DNA of 64,000 nt from Natronococcus sp. A-GB7 (GCF_029688865.1 NZ_JARUKV010000003.1:62001-126000), one strand, 5' to 3'; counted from the stretch's first letter, positions 43,373-53,404 are shown. Notes: generated by a model from the letters alone, not told the origin. Numbers and translations: made by a program.

Positions 43373-44470
43373 GTGACAGCCACCACGAACTCGCCGCGGC
43401 GGCGCTACGTGCTCGGCGCCGTCGTCGCGGCCCTCGGCCTACTGACCGGTGCGATCCTGCTCGAGGTGCTGGGAACGATCCTCTTCGCGCTGACGGTCGC
43501 GTACGTACTGGTGCCGGTTCAGGGGTGGCTGGTCAGGCGCGGACTCGGCGAGTGGACCGCCGCCGTCGGCGCGACGCTCGTTGGGTTCGTGAGCGCGACC
43601 GCAGTGTTCGCACCGATCGTTTTCACGTTGTACGTTCGGATCGACGAAGTGATCGCCCTCGTCGAGGGCGTGCCGGCCGAGATCCCGGTGACGGTTCTCG
43701 AGATGACGTACACGATCGAGACCCGGGAGGTCCAGGTGTTCGTGGTCTCGTTCCTCCGCGACGTTGCCGTCTCGCTGGCCTCGTCGCTGCCCGTGCTCGC
43801 GATCAAGTTCGCGCTGTTCGTCATCCTGCTGTTCGCGCTGCTGTACAGGGGCGACGCCGCTGCGCGCGCCGCGATCGCGCCCGTCCCCCACGAGTACAGA
43901 GGAGTCGTCCGAGCGCTCGCCGTCCGGGCTCGGGAGACGCTGTACGCCATTTACGTGCTACAGCTCGCCACGTCGGTCACCTCGCTCGTGATCGGCTACC
44001 CCCTGTTTCACCTGCTCGGCTACGAGATGGCGTTCACGCTCGCGCTGTTCGCCGCGATCTTGCAGTTCGTGCCGATCATCGGTCCGAGCCTGCTGATCGC
44101 CCCGATCGCACTCTACCACGTCGCCGCGGGCGACCTCGTCGGGGCCGCGCTGGTCGGTATCCTCGGTGTCGGGCTCGTCGCCTGGCTGCCCGATATCGCC
44201 GTCAGACCCCGACTCGCCCGCCGCTCGGCCGGACTGCCCGGAAGTCTCTACTTCGTCGGCTTCACCGGCGGACTCTTCACCCTCGGGGCGATCGGGATCG
44301 TCGTCGGCCCGCTGATCGTCGCGATCTTCGTCGAAGCGGTCGAGCTACTCGCCGACGAGGTCAACGGGGATCTGACCCTCGAGGAGCTCACGTCGCCAGA
44401 GCTCGAACCCGAGAACGGCGCGCAACCCTCGAGTGTCGACGTCGAGTCCGAGGCCCCGACAGACGACTGA
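43373..44470 (+). CDS. AI-2E family transporter (PerM-like permease)
   Basis: A protein of 365 residues from GTG 43373 (VTATTNSPRRRYVLG). About eight membrane segments with the family's long central amphipathic region and the conserved FAAILQFVPIIGPSLLIAPI then LPDIAVRPRLARRSAGLPGS. Acidic tail. The family includes autoinducer exporters and Na+/H+ antiporters, so the substrate is open. Confidence 0.88.
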   Translation: MTATTNSPRRRYVLGAVVAALGLLTGAILLEVLGTILFALTVAYVLVPVQGWLVRRGLGEWTAAVGATLVGFVSATAVFAPIVFTLYVRIDEVIALVEGVPAEIPVTVLEMTYTIETREVQVFVVSFLRDVAVSLASSLPVLAIKFALFVILLFALLYRGDAAARAAIAPVPHEYRGVVRALAVRARETLYAIYVLQLATSVTSLVIGYPLFHLLGYEMAFTLALFAAILQFVPIIGPSLLIAPIALYHVAAGDLVGAALVGILGVGLVAWLPDIAVRPRLARRSAGLPGSLYFVGFTGGLFTLGAIGIVVGPLIVAIFVEAVELLADEVNGDLTLEELTSPELEPENGAQPSSVDVESEAPTDD

Positions 44471-44522
44471 CCGGGCCGAATCAGCCAACACGCCTTTCTC
44501 CCTGCTCGTCGTCGATCTCCCT

Positions 44523-45101
44523 ATGGTCAGTGGCCGAACGATCATCAACGCGATCATCGGCGCCGTCGTCGGCATCGTCCTCTCCTTTATCCCGTTCTCG
44601 ACGGTCGTCGGCGGCGCAGTCGCCGGGTTTCTCGAGGGTCCGGACGATCGGGACGGGGCGATCGTCGGCGCCCTCGCGGGCGCGATCACGTTCGTCCCGA
44701 TCGCCGCCGTCGCCGTGCTGGGGATCGGCTTCGTCGGGTTCGGGTTCGGAGTCGCCGCCGCACCCGCGGAGGGCTTTGCGTTCGTCGTCCTGTTGATCCT
44801 CGTCGGGGTCCTGTTCGCGTTCGTCTACACCGTCGGGCTGTCGCTGCTCGGCGGATACCTCGGAGCCTACCTCGCGCGGGAGTACCCTGGAAAACACGCG
44901 CGAACGCGAGAGACGTTCGGCGGGAGGCGACGGGAGCCGACCCCTCGTTCCGGAACCAGACCACGCGAGCGGGACGCGGAGGGGACCGATCGACACGACT
45001 CGGATCGGTCGACGCGAAACGAACCGGCCGACGAACGCGAGGACGGCGACCTCGATCCGTCGCGATGGCACGAAACCCGGGATCGCGAGCGAGACGAGTA
45101 G
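44523..45101 (+). CDS. DUF5518-like membrane protein with long hydrophilic tail
   Basis: A protein of 192 residues. Four membrane helices (to about 115) with Gly-rich turns (VVGGAVAGFLEGPDDRDGAI), followed by a disordered Arg/Asp/Glu-rich tail of about 75 residues. The membrane part matches small haloarchaeal DUF5518-type proteins. Function unknown; follows the AI-2E gene by 52 bp, likely same transcript. Confidence 0.7.
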   Translation: MVSGRTIINAIIGAVVGIVLSFIPFSTVVGGAVAGFLEGPDDRDGAIVGALAGAITFVPIAAVAVLGIGFVGFGFGVAAAPAEGFAFVVLLILVGVLFAFVYTVGLSLLGGYLGAYLAREYPGKHARTRETFGGRRREPTPRSGTRPRERDAEGTDRHDSDRSTRNEPADEREDGDLDPSRWHETRDRERDE

Positions 45102-45234
45102 CGCCCGCTCCTAGGCGAATTCGAAGAGCGCCGACGTTCGATCCGGAACGCGGATCCCGACGTACTCGAGCGAGTATCAGTCTAGCACCGACCACGGGTC
45201 CGGTCGCGTACGAGGAGACGGCGTCAGCTGACCG

Positions 45235-46587
45235 TCACTCGTACCGGAGCGCGTCGATCGGATCCGTTCGGGCCGCCCGCCAGGCGGGGTACAGCCCGGA
45301 GAGGATCCCCACGAGGACGCCGACGGCGATCGCGAGCGCGACGTACTCGAGGGGGTAGACGAGTGGCAGATCGATGTACCACGCGCCGAGGTAGCCCGCG
45401 ACCAGCCCGAGTGCGGTCCCCAGGATTGCTCCGATGACACCCAGGATCACCGCCTCAGACAGGAAGAGCCCCAGTACGTCGCGGTTCTGGGCGCCGACGG
45501 CTTTCATGATCCCGATCTCGCGGGTCCGTTCGGTGACGCTGACGAGCATGATGTTCGCGATGCCGATCGAGCCCACCAGCAGGGAGATCGCGGCGATCCC
45601 GACGATGAAGTTCTGCAACAGCTCGAGGACATCCTCGAGCTGCTGGAGCAACTCGGCGCTGGTCTGGAACGTCATCGCGAGGTCGTCGCCGAGGAACTCG
45701 CTGGCGTCCGAGTCGTCGCTCTCGAGGTAGTCGATCGCGGCCTGGCGGGCGGCGTCGACGTCGTCCTCGTCGGCGGAGTGGGCCTCGACGATGACCGCGA
45801 TGAAGCGCGCGTCGCCGCCGTCGGCCTGCGCTTGCGCCGCCTGGTCGGCGTCGTCGGCTTCGGCGGCGTCCTCGCCGTCTCCGTTACCGACGCCCTCGCT
45901 CCCGCCCGGTCCCTCGTCGCCGAGTTCGACGGCTCCGGCCTGCTCGACGTAGTAGGGGTCGGTCGGCACGTAGATCCGCGGCGAGGACTCGAACCCTTCG
46001 AACGGGCTCAGCCCCTCGTTGCTGTCGGTGATCCCGACCACCTCCGCGGTCGTCTGCTGGCCGCCCAGGATCGTGATCGTGATCTCGTCGCCGACGCTGA
46101 CGTTCTCCTCGAACTGGCCCGCCGCCGCGGGGTTGAGCACCGCCTCGCGCTCGCCGGGCTCGAACTGTCGGCCCTCGCGGAGCGTGTCCTCGCGGACGTA
46201 GGACGGACCGGTCGCGATCACCCCGTCGCCCTGGGCGATCTGCTCGTCGCCGCTCGAGACCGCCTGGCTCTGAATCGGCGCGTAGCCGTAGGCCGCCTCG
46301 ACGTCCTCGAGCCCCTCGATCGTCTCGAGGTCGTCCCCGCTGACGACGGGCTGGGCGCCCGCCAGCGGTCCGCCCTCGGTGTCGGGGTCGGCCGCCCAGC
46401 CGTAGACGTTGCGCTGGTCGTCCGGACTGATGTCGCCGATGATCCCTGCCTGCAGGCTCGCACCCAGCGTGACGAACGCGATCACCGCGGCGATTCCGAT
46501 CACGATGCCGAGCGTCGTCAGCGCCGACCGGAGCTTGTGGCCGCGGATCGAGCGCCAGGAGAGTCGCAGGCTCTCGAGCGGGTTCAT
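45235..46587 (-). CDS. ABC transporter permease, MacB/FtsX type
   Basis: A protein of 450 residues. N-terminal [20 protein letters not shown] then [11 protein letters not shown] helix, a large extracellular MacB core domain (about 45-320, with an Asp/Glu/Gly-rich insert near 225-250), and three C-terminal FtsX helices ([60 protein letters not shown]). Its start overlaps the end of the partner ATPase by 4 bp. The pair exports a lipid, peptide or lipoprotein-type substrate; which one is not readable. Confidence 0.92.
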   Translation of the reverse strand: MNPLESLRLSWRSIRGHKLRSALTTLGIVIGIAAVIAFVTLGASLQAGIIGDISPDDQRNVYGWAADPDTEGGPLAGAQPVVSGDDLETIEGLEDVEAAYGYAPIQSQAVSSGDEQIAQGDGVIATGPSYVREDTLREGRQFEPGEREAVLNPAAAGQFEENVSVGDEITITILGGQQTTAEVVGITDSNEGLSPFEGFESSPRIYVPTDPYYVEQAGAVELGDEGPGGSEGVGNGDGEDAAEADDADQAAQAQADGGDARFIAVIVEAHSADEDDVDAARQAAIDYLESDDSDASEFLGDDLAMTFQTSAELLQQLEDVLELLQNFIVGIAAISLLVGSIGIANIMLVSVTERTREIGIMKAVGAQNRDVLGLFLSEAVILGVIGAILGTALGLVAGYLGAWYIDLPLVYPLEYVALAIAVGVLVGILSGLYPAWRAARTDPIDALRYE

Positions 46588-47357
46588 CGATCCTCCCTAC
46601 CGCCGTCAGCGGGCTCAGCCGGTTCGCCGGGGTCGCCCGCCGAGCCGAGCTCCTCGATCCGTTCGATCTTCCCGTCGAGCAGGTGGACGATCCGCTCGGC
46701 GCGCTCGGCGACGTGGCGCTCGTGGGTGACGACGACCAGCGTCGTCCCCGCGTCGTGGAACTCGCCGAAGAGATCGAGCACCTCGGCTTCGGTCTCCGTG
46801 TCGAGGTTCCCCGAGGGTTCGTCGGCTAGCACGAGCGCCGGATCGTTCACCAGCGCCCGCGCGAGCGCGACCCGCTGACGCTGCCCGCCGGAGAGTTCGT
46901 TCGGAACGTGGTCGATGCGGTCGCCGAGGCCGACCCGCTCGAGCAGCTCTCGGGCTCGCTCGCGGCGCTCGTCCCGGCCGACACCCTGGAACAACTGGGG
47001 CAGCGCCACGTTCTCGACGGCGTTCAGCCGCGGCATGAGGTTGAACGTCTGGAAGACGAAGCCGACCGTCGTCCCGCGGAGGGTAGTCCGTTCCCGATCG
47101 CTCAGGGTCGCCACGTCTGCGCCGTCGACGACGACGGCCCCCTCGGTCGGCGTATCGAGACAGCCGACGAGGTTCATCAGCGTCGACTTCCCGGAGCCAC
47201 TCGGCCCCATGATCGCGGTGTAGGACCCCCTCGGAACCTCGAGGCTGACGCCGTCGAGGGCGTGGACGGGTTCCCCGAGCTGGTAGGTTTTGCGGACGTT
47301 CTCGAGGCTGACGGCCGTCGCTCCGCTCGCTTCGGCGCCGCCGCCCGTTTCTGTCAT
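46584..47357 (-). CDS. ABC transporter ATP-binding protein, MacB/LolD type
   Basis: A protein of 257 residues from ATG 47357. Walker [10 protein letters not shown], signature ELSGGQRQR, Walker [13 protein letters not shown] and H-loop VVVTHER are complete. The C-terminal tail is rich in Asp/Glu/Gly/Pro. Translationally coupled to the permease downstream. Confidence 0.95.
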   Translation of the reverse strand: MTETGGGAEASGATAVSLENVRKTYQLGEPVHALDGVSLEVPRGSYTAIMGPSGSGKSTLMNLVGCLDTPTEGAVVVDGADVATLSDRERTTLRGTTVGFVFQTFNLMPRLNAVENVALPQLFQGVGRDERRERARELLERVGLGDRIDHVPNELSGGQRQRVALARALVNDPALVLADEPSGNLDTETEAEVLDLFGEFHDAGTTLVVVTHERHVAERAERIVHLLDGKIERIEELGSAGDPGEPAEPADGGREDR

Positions 47358-47499
47358 ACGATATCGATGCACTCCCGGTCGAAAAAGGTTCCAACTCCGG
47401 TGACGGTATCCGGGTTCGGTATCGGTATCCCGATTGCGGCTGTTAGTAGGCAGGGAAAAACATATGTGACAGCCAACTAGACGTACGGTAATTAAAACC

Positions 47500-48429
47500 G
47501 TGGCTGCAATTAACATCGATGGTGTGACAAAACGGTTCGGCGACGAGCTCGCCCTCGAGGGACTGGATCTCACGGTCCGGGAGGGCGAGGTGTACGGCTT
47601 TCTCGGCCCGAACGGCGCGGGGAAGTCGACGACGATCAACCTGTTGCTCGATTTCATCCGGCCGACCGCGGGCGGGGTGACGGTGTTCGGCCGCGACGCT
47701 CAGGAGGGAAGTCTCGAGATCCGCGAGCGAACCGGGATCCTGCCCGAGGGGATCGAGCTCTACGATCGACTGACGGGGCGCCAGCACGTCGAGTTCGCCA
47801 TCGAGTCCAAGGCGGCCGACGACGACGCCGACGAACTGCTCTCCCGGGTGGGGATCGCCGACGCCGCCGACAAGAAGGCCGGGGGCTACTCGAAGGGGAT
47901 GGCCCAGCGGCTTACCCTTGCAACCGCGCTGGTCGGTGAGCCGGACCTGCTGATCTTGGACGAGCCGTCGACCGGGCTCGATCCGAACGGCGCCCGCGAG
48001 ATGCGCGAGATCATCCGCGAAGAGAACCGGCGGGGCGCGACCGTCTTCTTCTCCTCGCACGTCCTCGGTCAGGTGGAGGCGATCTGCGACCGCGTGGGGA
48101 TCCTCCGTGACGGTGAACTGATCGCCGAGGACACCATCGCCGGCCTCGAGGACGCGGTGCCCGATCGGACCCGGCTTCGGGTGCGGCTCGATCGGATCCC
48201 CGAGGACTCGGCGGCTGCGCTCTCGGCCGTCGAATCGATCGACGGCGTCTCCGAGGTCGAGGCCGAGGGGACGACGCTGGTCGTAAGCGTCGCCGACGAG
48301 GCGAAGACGACCGTTCTCCGCACGATCGAGGAGTACGACGTCACCGTCGAGGACTTCGAGACCGACGAGTCCTCGCTCGAGGACCTGTTCGTGGCCTACA
48401 CCGCCGAGGAACGGGAGGTAGCGCCGTGA
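47500..48429 (+). CDS. ABC-2 type transporter ATP-binding protein (NatA-like)
   Basis: A protein of 309 residues from GTG 47500 (VAAINIDGVTKRFGDELALE). Walker A GPNGAGKST, signature YSKGMAQRL, Walker B LLILDEPSTGLD. The C-terminal extension (about 215-309) is the usual regulatory domain of this subfamily. The stop overlaps the GTG of the permease (GTGA). An export pair of unknown substrate. Confidence 0.94.
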   Translation: MAAINIDGVTKRFGDELALEGLDLTVREGEVYGFLGPNGAGKSTTINLLLDFIRPTAGGVTVFGRDAQEGSLEIRERTGILPEGIELYDRLTGRQHVEFAIESKAADDDADELLSRVGIADAADKKAGGYSKGMAQRLTLATALVGEPDLLILDEPSTGLDPNGAREMREIIREENRRGATVFFSSHVLGQVEAICDRVGILRDGELIAEDTIAGLEDAVPDRTRLRVRLDRIPEDSAAALSAVESIDGVSEVEAEGTTLVVSVADEAKTTVLRTIEEYDVTVEDFETDESSLEDLFVAYTAEEREVAP

Positions 48430-49268
48430 GCGCGATCGCCGTCGCCAAAAAGGACTTCCGCGACGCCGTGCGCTCGCGGACGCTGCTTGCCCTGACGGCG
48501 CTGTTCGGGCTCTTTACCGTCAGCGGGGCGTACCTGGCCTCCTGGGCCGCCGAGGTGCTCGACGGTGGCGCCGAGACGACGCTCGACCTCATTATCGCGC
48601 TCCAGACGCCCGCGGGCTATCTCGTCCCGATCATCGCGCTCGTCGTCAGCTACGCCGCGATCGCGGGCGAGCGCGAGAGCGGGAGCCTGAAGTTCCTGCT
48701 CGGCCTGCCCCACTCGCGGCGCGACGTCGTGGTCGGGAAGATCCTCGGCCGAACCGGGGTGGTCGGAGTTTCGATCCTCGTCGGGTTCGCCGTCGGCCTG
48801 ATCGGGCTGTTCGCGTTCGTCGGCTCGGTCTTGCTGGTCGACTACCTCGGCTTTACGCTCGTCACGCTGCTGTTCGGACTGGTCTACGTCTGTATCGGCG
48901 TCGGCCTCTCCTCGATGACCCGCTCGACGACGAAGGCGGCGATCGGCGCGTTCGGCCTGATCGTCTTCTTCTGGTTCGCCTGGTCGATCCTCGTGCAGCT
49001 CCTGCTGTACGCCGTCGAGGGACAGTTCCTCCTCGAGGAGTTCCCCGACTGGTACGTGACGCTGCTCTCGCTGTCGCCCGACGCGGCCTACGGCTCGGCG
49101 CTGGGCGCCGTCCTCGGCGAGTCCGGACTGACGATGAGCGGGATGTACGGAAGTACCGACGAACTCCCGCTGGCCGCGCGACCCTGGTTCGGGTTCGTCG
49201 TGCTCGGCGTCTGGGCGCTCGTCCCGCTCGTGATCGGGATCCTGCGGTTCGAGTCGATCGACCTCTGA
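48426..49268 (+). CDS. ABC-2 type transporter permease
   Basis: A protein of 280 residues from GTG 48426. Six membrane helices with the family pattern MSAIAVAKKDFRDAVRSRTL near the start and YAAIAGERESGSLKFLLGLP, GRTGVVGVSILVGFAVGLIG; NosY-like. Works with the ATPase just upstream. Confidence 0.92.
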   Translation: MSAIAVAKKDFRDAVRSRTLLALTALFGLFTVSGAYLASWAAEVLDGGAETTLDLIIALQTPAGYLVPIIALVVSYAAIAGERESGSLKFLLGLPHSRRDVVVGKILGRTGVVGVSILVGFAVGLIGLFAFVGSVLLVDYLGFTLVTLLFGLVYVCIGVGLSSMTRSTTKAAIGAFGLIVFFWFAWSILVQLLLYAVEGQFLLEEFPDWYVTLLSLSPDAAYGSALGAVLGESGLTMSGMYGSTDELPLAARPWFGFVVLGVWALVPLVIGILRFESIDL

Positions 49269-49396
49269 TACCGATCGGTGGCGCGTTTTGCCCGCGATCG
49301 TTCGAACGAAGACGGCGATCACCGGCAACGAACAATGACGGTCCGCACGGTGGAGGAAGTACAACGTTTTTCCCGCCGCCTCTCGCCCTATGAGCC

Positions 49397-50104
49397 ATGA
49401 AGACGACGGGCGGCTCCGACGCGGCGAAGCGACGCGCGGGCGAGCGCGCGGCCGAGGGGGTCGCGGACGGCGACGTCGTCGGGCTCGGAACCGGCTCGAC
49501 GACCGCCTACGCGATCGAGGCGATCGGTCGGGCGGTCGACGACGGCCTCGAGGTCCGGGGGATTCCGACCTCCTTTCAGTCCCGGCAGCTGGCCCTCGAA
49601 GAGGGGATTCCGCTAACCGAACTCGACGCCGTCGAGGGGGTCGACCTCGCGATCGACGGCGCCGACCGGGTGGTCGACGATCCCGGATCCCCGGCTCACG
49701 GCGCGCTGATCAAGGGCGGGGGCGCTGCCCACACGCGCGAGAAGCTCGTCGACGCGAGCGCCGACCGGTTCGTCGTCGTCGCCGACCCCTCGAAGCTGAC
49801 CGACCGACTCGAGGCGTCGGTCCCCGTCGCCGTCCTCCCCGAGGCCCACACGGTCGTCGCCGAGCGAATCGCCGAACTGGGCGGCGAGGCGACGCTGCGA
49901 GATGCAGAACGCAAGGACGGCCCCGTCGTCACCGACGCCGGGAACCTGGTGCTCGACTGTGCGTTCGGCCCGATCGCCGACCCCACCGAACTGGCCGGAC
50001 GGCTCTCGAGTCTGCCCGGGGTCGTCGAGCACGGGCTGTTCGTCGACGTCGCCGACGCGACCTACGTCGGGACGGACGACGGCGTCGAGGTTCGACGTTA
50101 CTGA
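49397..50104 (+). CDS. rpiA: Ribose-5-phosphate isomerase A
   Basis: Interconverts ribose-5-P and ribulose-5-P; 235 residues. VVGLGTGSTTAYAIEAIG (about 28-45), FQSRQLALEEGIPLTELD, DLAIDGADRVVDD and LIKGGGAAHTREKLVDASA hold the active-site residues. The Lys of the last motif is followed by FVVVADPSKL. Single gene. Confidence 0.96.
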   Translation: MKTTGGSDAAKRRAGERAAEGVADGDVVGLGTGSTTAYAIEAIGRAVDDGLEVRGIPTSFQSRQLALEEGIPLTELDAVEGVDLAIDGADRVVDDPGSPAHGALIKGGGAAHTREKLVDASADRFVVVADPSKLTDRLEASVPVAVLPEAHTVVAERIAELGGEATLRDAERKDGPVVTDAGNLVLDCAFGPIADPTELAGRLSSLPGVVEHGLFVDVADATYVGTDDGVEVRRY

Positions 50105-50113
50105 GGACGGCGG

Positions 50114-50527
50114 TCAGTTCCGCGCGGACTCCGCCTCGCTTTCGTCGCTCCCGATCGTCGACAGCGCCGCGACGGTCAGATAGAGCACGCCCAGCAGCCG
50201 GGCGGCCGGGTTCACCCACGGCTTCGGCTCGAGCTCGTCGACGTTCTCGTAGACCAGCTGCTGGCTCAGTTCGACGAGGGGCTGGGGAACGAGCACGAGC
50301 GCGATCCCCGCGAGCGCGAGCAGCCGGTTGGCGATCGTCGCCCCCGACTCCCGGCGGGCGAGCACCCAGACGAACAGCGCACCCTCGAGCCGGGCGCCCC
50401 ACAGCGCCCGCGGCCGGAGTCGGGCTTCCTCGGGGTTCTCGAGTCCGATCCGTTCGCAGGCGTCGATCACGGGCTGGGGCAGTGCGATCTCGAAGATCCC
50501 GAACGCGATCAGCAGTTTGCGGAGCAT
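50114..50527 (-). CDS. Hypothetical membrane-associated protein, 137 residues
   Basis: MLRKLLIAFGIFEIALPQPV, then an Arg/Glu-rich region, a hydrophobic stretch GALFVWVLARR, another NRLLALAGIALVLVPQPLVE and a last PAARLLGVLYLTVAALSTIG. Repeated motif IALPQPVIDACE / LVPQPLVELSQQ suggests an internal duplication. I recognise no family. Convergent with rpiA, 9 bp apart. Confidence 0.65.
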   Translation of the reverse strand: MLRKLLIAFGIFEIALPQPVIDACERIGLENPEEARLRPRALWGARLEGALFVWVLARRESGATIANRLLALAGIALVLVPQPLVELSQQLVYENVDELEPKPWVNPAARLLGVLYLTVAALSTIGSDESEAESARN

Positions 50528-50626
50528 CGTCGTCTTTCGGATGGATGCCGACCCTCAAAAAATCGGCCCCGGAGTCGCACGCATCGAACGGATCGCTTTT
50601 CACGATCCTCGTGTCGGTACTAGGCA

Positions 50627-51685
50627 ATGACCGAGACTGCCGACCGCAAGGACGATCACATTCGAATCATCGAGGAAGAAGACGTCGAAACGAAGGGAAC
50701 TGGATTCGAGGACGTCGAGCTGATCCACGAGGCCCTCCCCGAGATCCACCGCGACGAGATCGACACGTCGACGACCCTCTTCGGCTCGGAAGTCGACGCA
50801 CCGATCGTCATCGAGAGCATGACCGGGGGCCACCCGAACACGACGAAAATCAACCGAGCGCTGGCCGAGGCCGCCCAGCGAACGAACGTCGCGATGGGCG
50901 TCGGCAGCCAGCGAGCGGGTCTGGAGCTCGAGGACGAGGCGCTAGTCGAGTCCTACACCGTCGTCCGCGAGGCCGCGCCCGACGCCGTCCTCTACGGCAA
51001 CGTCGGCGCCGCACAGCTGCTCGAGTACGACCTCGCGGACGTCGAGCGGGCCGTCGAGATGATCGACGCCGACGCGATGGCCATCCACCTCAACTTCCTC
51101 CAGGAGGCGGTCCAGCCCGAGGGCGACGTCGACGCCAGGGGCTGTCTCGCCGAGATCGAACGGGTCGCCGACGGGCTCTCGGTACCGGTCGTCGTCAAGG
51201 AGACGGGTAATGGCATCTCCCGGGAGACCGCCCGGCGGCTCGCCGACGCCGGGGTCGACGCGATCGACGTCGCCGGTAAGGGCGGGACGACGTGGTCGGG
51301 GATTGAGTCCTACCGGGCCGCTGCGGTCGGTGCCGACCGACAGGAGCAGATCGGGAAGCTGTTTCGTGCGTGGGGCGTTCCGACCGCCGTGAGCACCCTC
51401 GAGGCCGCCGACGAACACGACACCGTCGTCGCCAGCGGCGGCGTTCGATCGGGGCTCGACGTCGCGAAGGCGATCGCGATGGGCGCCAGCGCCGGCGGGC
51501 TCGCGAAGCCGTTCCTGGCTCCTGCGGGACAGGGCGCCGATGCGGTCGTCGACCTGCTCGAGACCCTCGCACTCGAGTTGCAAACGGCGATGTTCGTCAC
51601 CGGCGCGGAGTCGATCGAGGCGCTCGGCGAACGCGAGTACGTCCTCACCGGACGGACGAAGGAGTACCTCGAGCAGCGCCGCTAA
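50627..51685 (+). CDS. fni: Type 2 isopentenyl-diphosphate delta-isomerase
   Basis: FMN-dependent isomerase of IPP and DMAPP for archaeal lipid synthesis; 352 residues. TIM-barrel with [69 protein letters not shown] and [14 protein letters not shown]; phosphate/FMN site [20 protein letters not shown]. Complete, with an MITE-like element beginning 1 bp after its stop. Confidence 0.96.
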   Translation: MTETADRKDDHIRIIEEEDVETKGTGFEDVELIHEALPEIHRDEIDTSTTLFGSEVDAPIVIESMTGGHPNTTKINRALAEAAQRTNVAMGVGSQRAGLELEDEALVESYTVVREAAPDAVLYGNVGAAQLLEYDLADVERAVEMIDADAMAIHLNFLQEAVQPEGDVDARGCLAEIERVADGLSVPVVVKETGNGISRETARRLADAGVDAIDVAGKGGTTWSGIESYRAAAVGADRQEQIGKLFRAWGVPTAVSTLEAADEHDTVVASGGVRSGLDVAKAIAMGASAGGLAKPFLAPAGQGADAVVDLLETLALELQTAMFVTGAESIEALGEREYVLTGRTKEYLEQRR

Positions 51686-51686
51686 C

Positions 51687-51770
51687 TATAGTAGCCACTG
51701 AAAATCAGTGCGTACCCGATCGCACGACGGCTGTGCGATCGGTATGCAAACAGTTTCAGTTGTTACTATA
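51687..51770. mobile_element. 84-bp MITE-like element with terminal and internal inverted repeats
   Basis: Termini tatagtagccactgaaa (51687-51703) and tttcagttgttactata (51754-51770) are inverted repeats matching at 15 of 17 positions. Inside, ccgatcgcac and gtgcgatcgg form a perfect 10-bp inverted repeat. The element contains no coding frame and starts 1 bp after the fni stop codon. I recall similar small elements from many haloarchaeal genomes; the parent IS is not identified. Confidence 0.75.
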
Positions 51771-51851
51771 CCCGTTCTCGCCTCTCGCACTGGCGGCGTA
51801 GTCGGGACTACGTGTCGTTGTTTCGATAAAAGAACGCTCGAGCGGATCGCC

Positions 51852-52019
51852 TTACAGGTCGCGCGGCTGGACCGTCTTCCGGTCGTTCTCCTCAGCGCGG
51901 CGGGCGGCGTCCTCGAGAAGCTGGTCGACTTCCTCGTCGAGTGCGTCGTAGAAGTCCGAAGCGACGTTCTTGTCATCGAGCGCTTCCTTCACAGCGGCTT
52001 TGACGATAAGGTCTGCCAT
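51852..52019 (-). CDS. Small histone-fold-like DUF1931-type protein, 55 residues
   Basis: MADLIVKAAVKEALDDKNVA then SDFYDALDEEVDQLLEDAAR, RAEENDRKTVQPRDL. The final ARRAEENDRKTVQPRDL is the L2/alpha-3 signature of histone-fold proteins. Too short and too acidic for a normal DNA-compacting histone, it matches a conserved haloarchaeal single-fold family. Presumed DNA- or protein-binding. Confidence 0.8.
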   Translation of the reverse strand: MADLIVKAAVKEALDDKNVASDFYDALDEEVDQLLEDAARRAEENDRKTVQPRDL

Positions 52020-52045
52020 ACGCTGTATCCGTTCCCGTTTCCCCA

Positions 52046-52053
52046 TTATAAGT
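52046..52053 (-). promoter_or_regulatory. TATA box of the histone-fold-like gene
   Basis: cttataat on the minus strand, 27-34 bp before the ATG at 52019: leaderless arrangement. Confidence 0.6.
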
Positions 52054-52273
52054 ATTTTGGTTATGAGGGGGGAGACCGGGGTTGCAGCGGTTCGTTCGCC
52101 TGTTTGGGGCGCATATTCCACCGGAAAATATATGGTTGATGAACTCGCCCGGTCAGCTTCGGGGTAATCACACCGGAGAATCGGTCTCGCGCGCGGTCTG
52201 GGCCGTTCGCGCGCGTTTCCGAACTTGCGGTTCGGGTCGACGGATTCGAGTAGATCGATCCCCCAGTTCGGGT

Positions 52274-53032
52274 ATGCGAGAACTCCTCGAGGCCGTCGCC
52301 GACGGCTCGCTGTCGCCGGCGGAGGCCGAGGCCGAACTCAACGGCTACGTCACCGGCGAGGCGGGACGGTTCGACGCGGCTCGCCAGCAACGTCGCGGCA
52401 TTCCGGAAGGGATCTTCGCGGCGGGCAAGACCGCCCCCCAAGTCGTCGCCCTCGCCGAAACCGCACTCGAGACGACTGGCCGGGCGCTGATCACCCGCGC
52501 CGACGACGCCCAGATCGAGGCCCTGGAATCGAGCCTGCTCGAGTCCTTTCCCGATGCGACCCTCGAGCGCTGGAGCACGACCGTCCTCGTTCGTACGGCC
52601 GACGCCGATCAGCCGTCCCTCGACGCGACGGTCGGCATCGTCACCGCGGGTACCGTCGACGGTCCGGTCGCCGACGAGGCCGCGGCAGTCTGTCGGGACG
52701 CGGGCGTCACCATCGATCGGGTCGACGACGTCGGCGTTGCCGCGCTCGATCGCCTGCTCGACCAGCTCGATCGGCTTCGCGAGGCCGACGTGTTGCTCGT
52801 CGCCGCGGGCCGGGAGGGCGCGTTGCCGACCGTCGTCGCCGGTCTCGTCGACTCGCCGGTGATCGGGATTCCCGTCTCGAGCGGATACGGCCACGCCGGC
52901 GACGGCGAGGCGGCGCTCGCGGGAATGCTCCAGTCGTGTACGATCCTCTCGGTCGTCAACGTCGACGCGGGGTTCGTCGCGGGCGCGCAGGCAACCCTAA
53001 TCGCACGGGCGCTCGACGGCGCCCGGAGCTAA
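52274..53032 (+). CDS. larB: LarB, nickel-pincer cofactor (pyridinium biscarboxylate) synthase
   Basis: A protein of 252 residues with an N-terminal helical part (MRELLEAVADGSLSPAEAEA) and a PurE-like domain: VGIVTAGTVDGPVADEAA, LVAAGREGALPTVVAGLVD and VIGIPVSSGYGHAGDGEAAL. LarB carboxylates and hydrolyses nicotinic acid adenine dinucleotide in the lactate racemase cofactor pathway. larC and larE are not beside it. Confidence 0.9.
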   Translation: MRELLEAVADGSLSPAEAEAELNGYVTGEAGRFDAARQQRRGIPEGIFAAGKTAPQVVALAETALETTGRALITRADDAQIEALESSLLESFPDATLERWSTTVLVRTADADQPSLDATVGIVTAGTVDGPVADEAAAVCRDAGVTIDRVDDVGVAALDRLLDQLDRLREADVLLVAAGREGALPTVVAGLVDSPVIGIPVSSGYGHAGDGEAALAGMLQSCTILSVVNVDAGFVAGAQATLIARALDGARS

Positions 53033-53125
53033 CCGGGTAACGGATTTACGGAAAATATTCTTTCGAAGTCGGAAAGCCAAACTACGTTTGGGAAAGCGTT
53101 TTTATTAGTATACGGACTACGGATG

Positions 53126-53147
53126 GGTGCCGGCCGAAGCCGGCATC
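53126..53147 (+). promoter_or_regulatory. Hairpin in the leader of the zinc-finger microprotein gene
   Basis: tgccggc-cgaa-gccggca (53128-53145) is a perfect 7-bp stem with a 4-base loop, extendable to 9 bp by a G-T and a G-C pair. It ends 4 bp before the ATG at 53151 and follows a TATA-like tttttatta (53099-53107) at a distance that puts the transcript start at the base of the stem. Confidence 0.55.
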
Positions 53148-53150
53148 ATA

Positions 53151-53300
53151 ATGCCCACCTGTGACCACTGCGACGCGCACGTCTCCGAACGGTTCGCCCG
53201 CGTGTTCGCCGACGAGCACGGCGAGATTCACGCCTGCGTCAGCTGTTCGGCGAACGCCGGGATTGCGGAAGCCGCGAAGGAGCGCGCCCGCGGTACCTGA
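53151..53300 (+). CDS. Zinc-finger microprotein, 49 residues
   Basis: MPTCDHCDAHVSERFARVFA, then DEHGEIHACVSCSANAGIAE and AAKERARGT. Two CxxC pairs (residues 4/7 and about 29/32) form one zinc site. It belongs to a haloarchaeal small zinc-finger family (DUF7563-like, from memory). Such proteins in haloarchaea affect varied traits; the target is unknown. Confidence 0.85.
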   Translation: MPTCDHCDAHVSERFARVFADEHGEIHACVSCSANAGIAEAAKERARGT

Positions 53301-53404
53301 CCCGCTCGAGTACCGTCACCGATAGACCACGCCCGGACCCCGACCCCTAGCTCCCACCCTGCGGACGAGACGATTTTTACCCGCCAACCCCGTACCCTCG
53401 AGCG

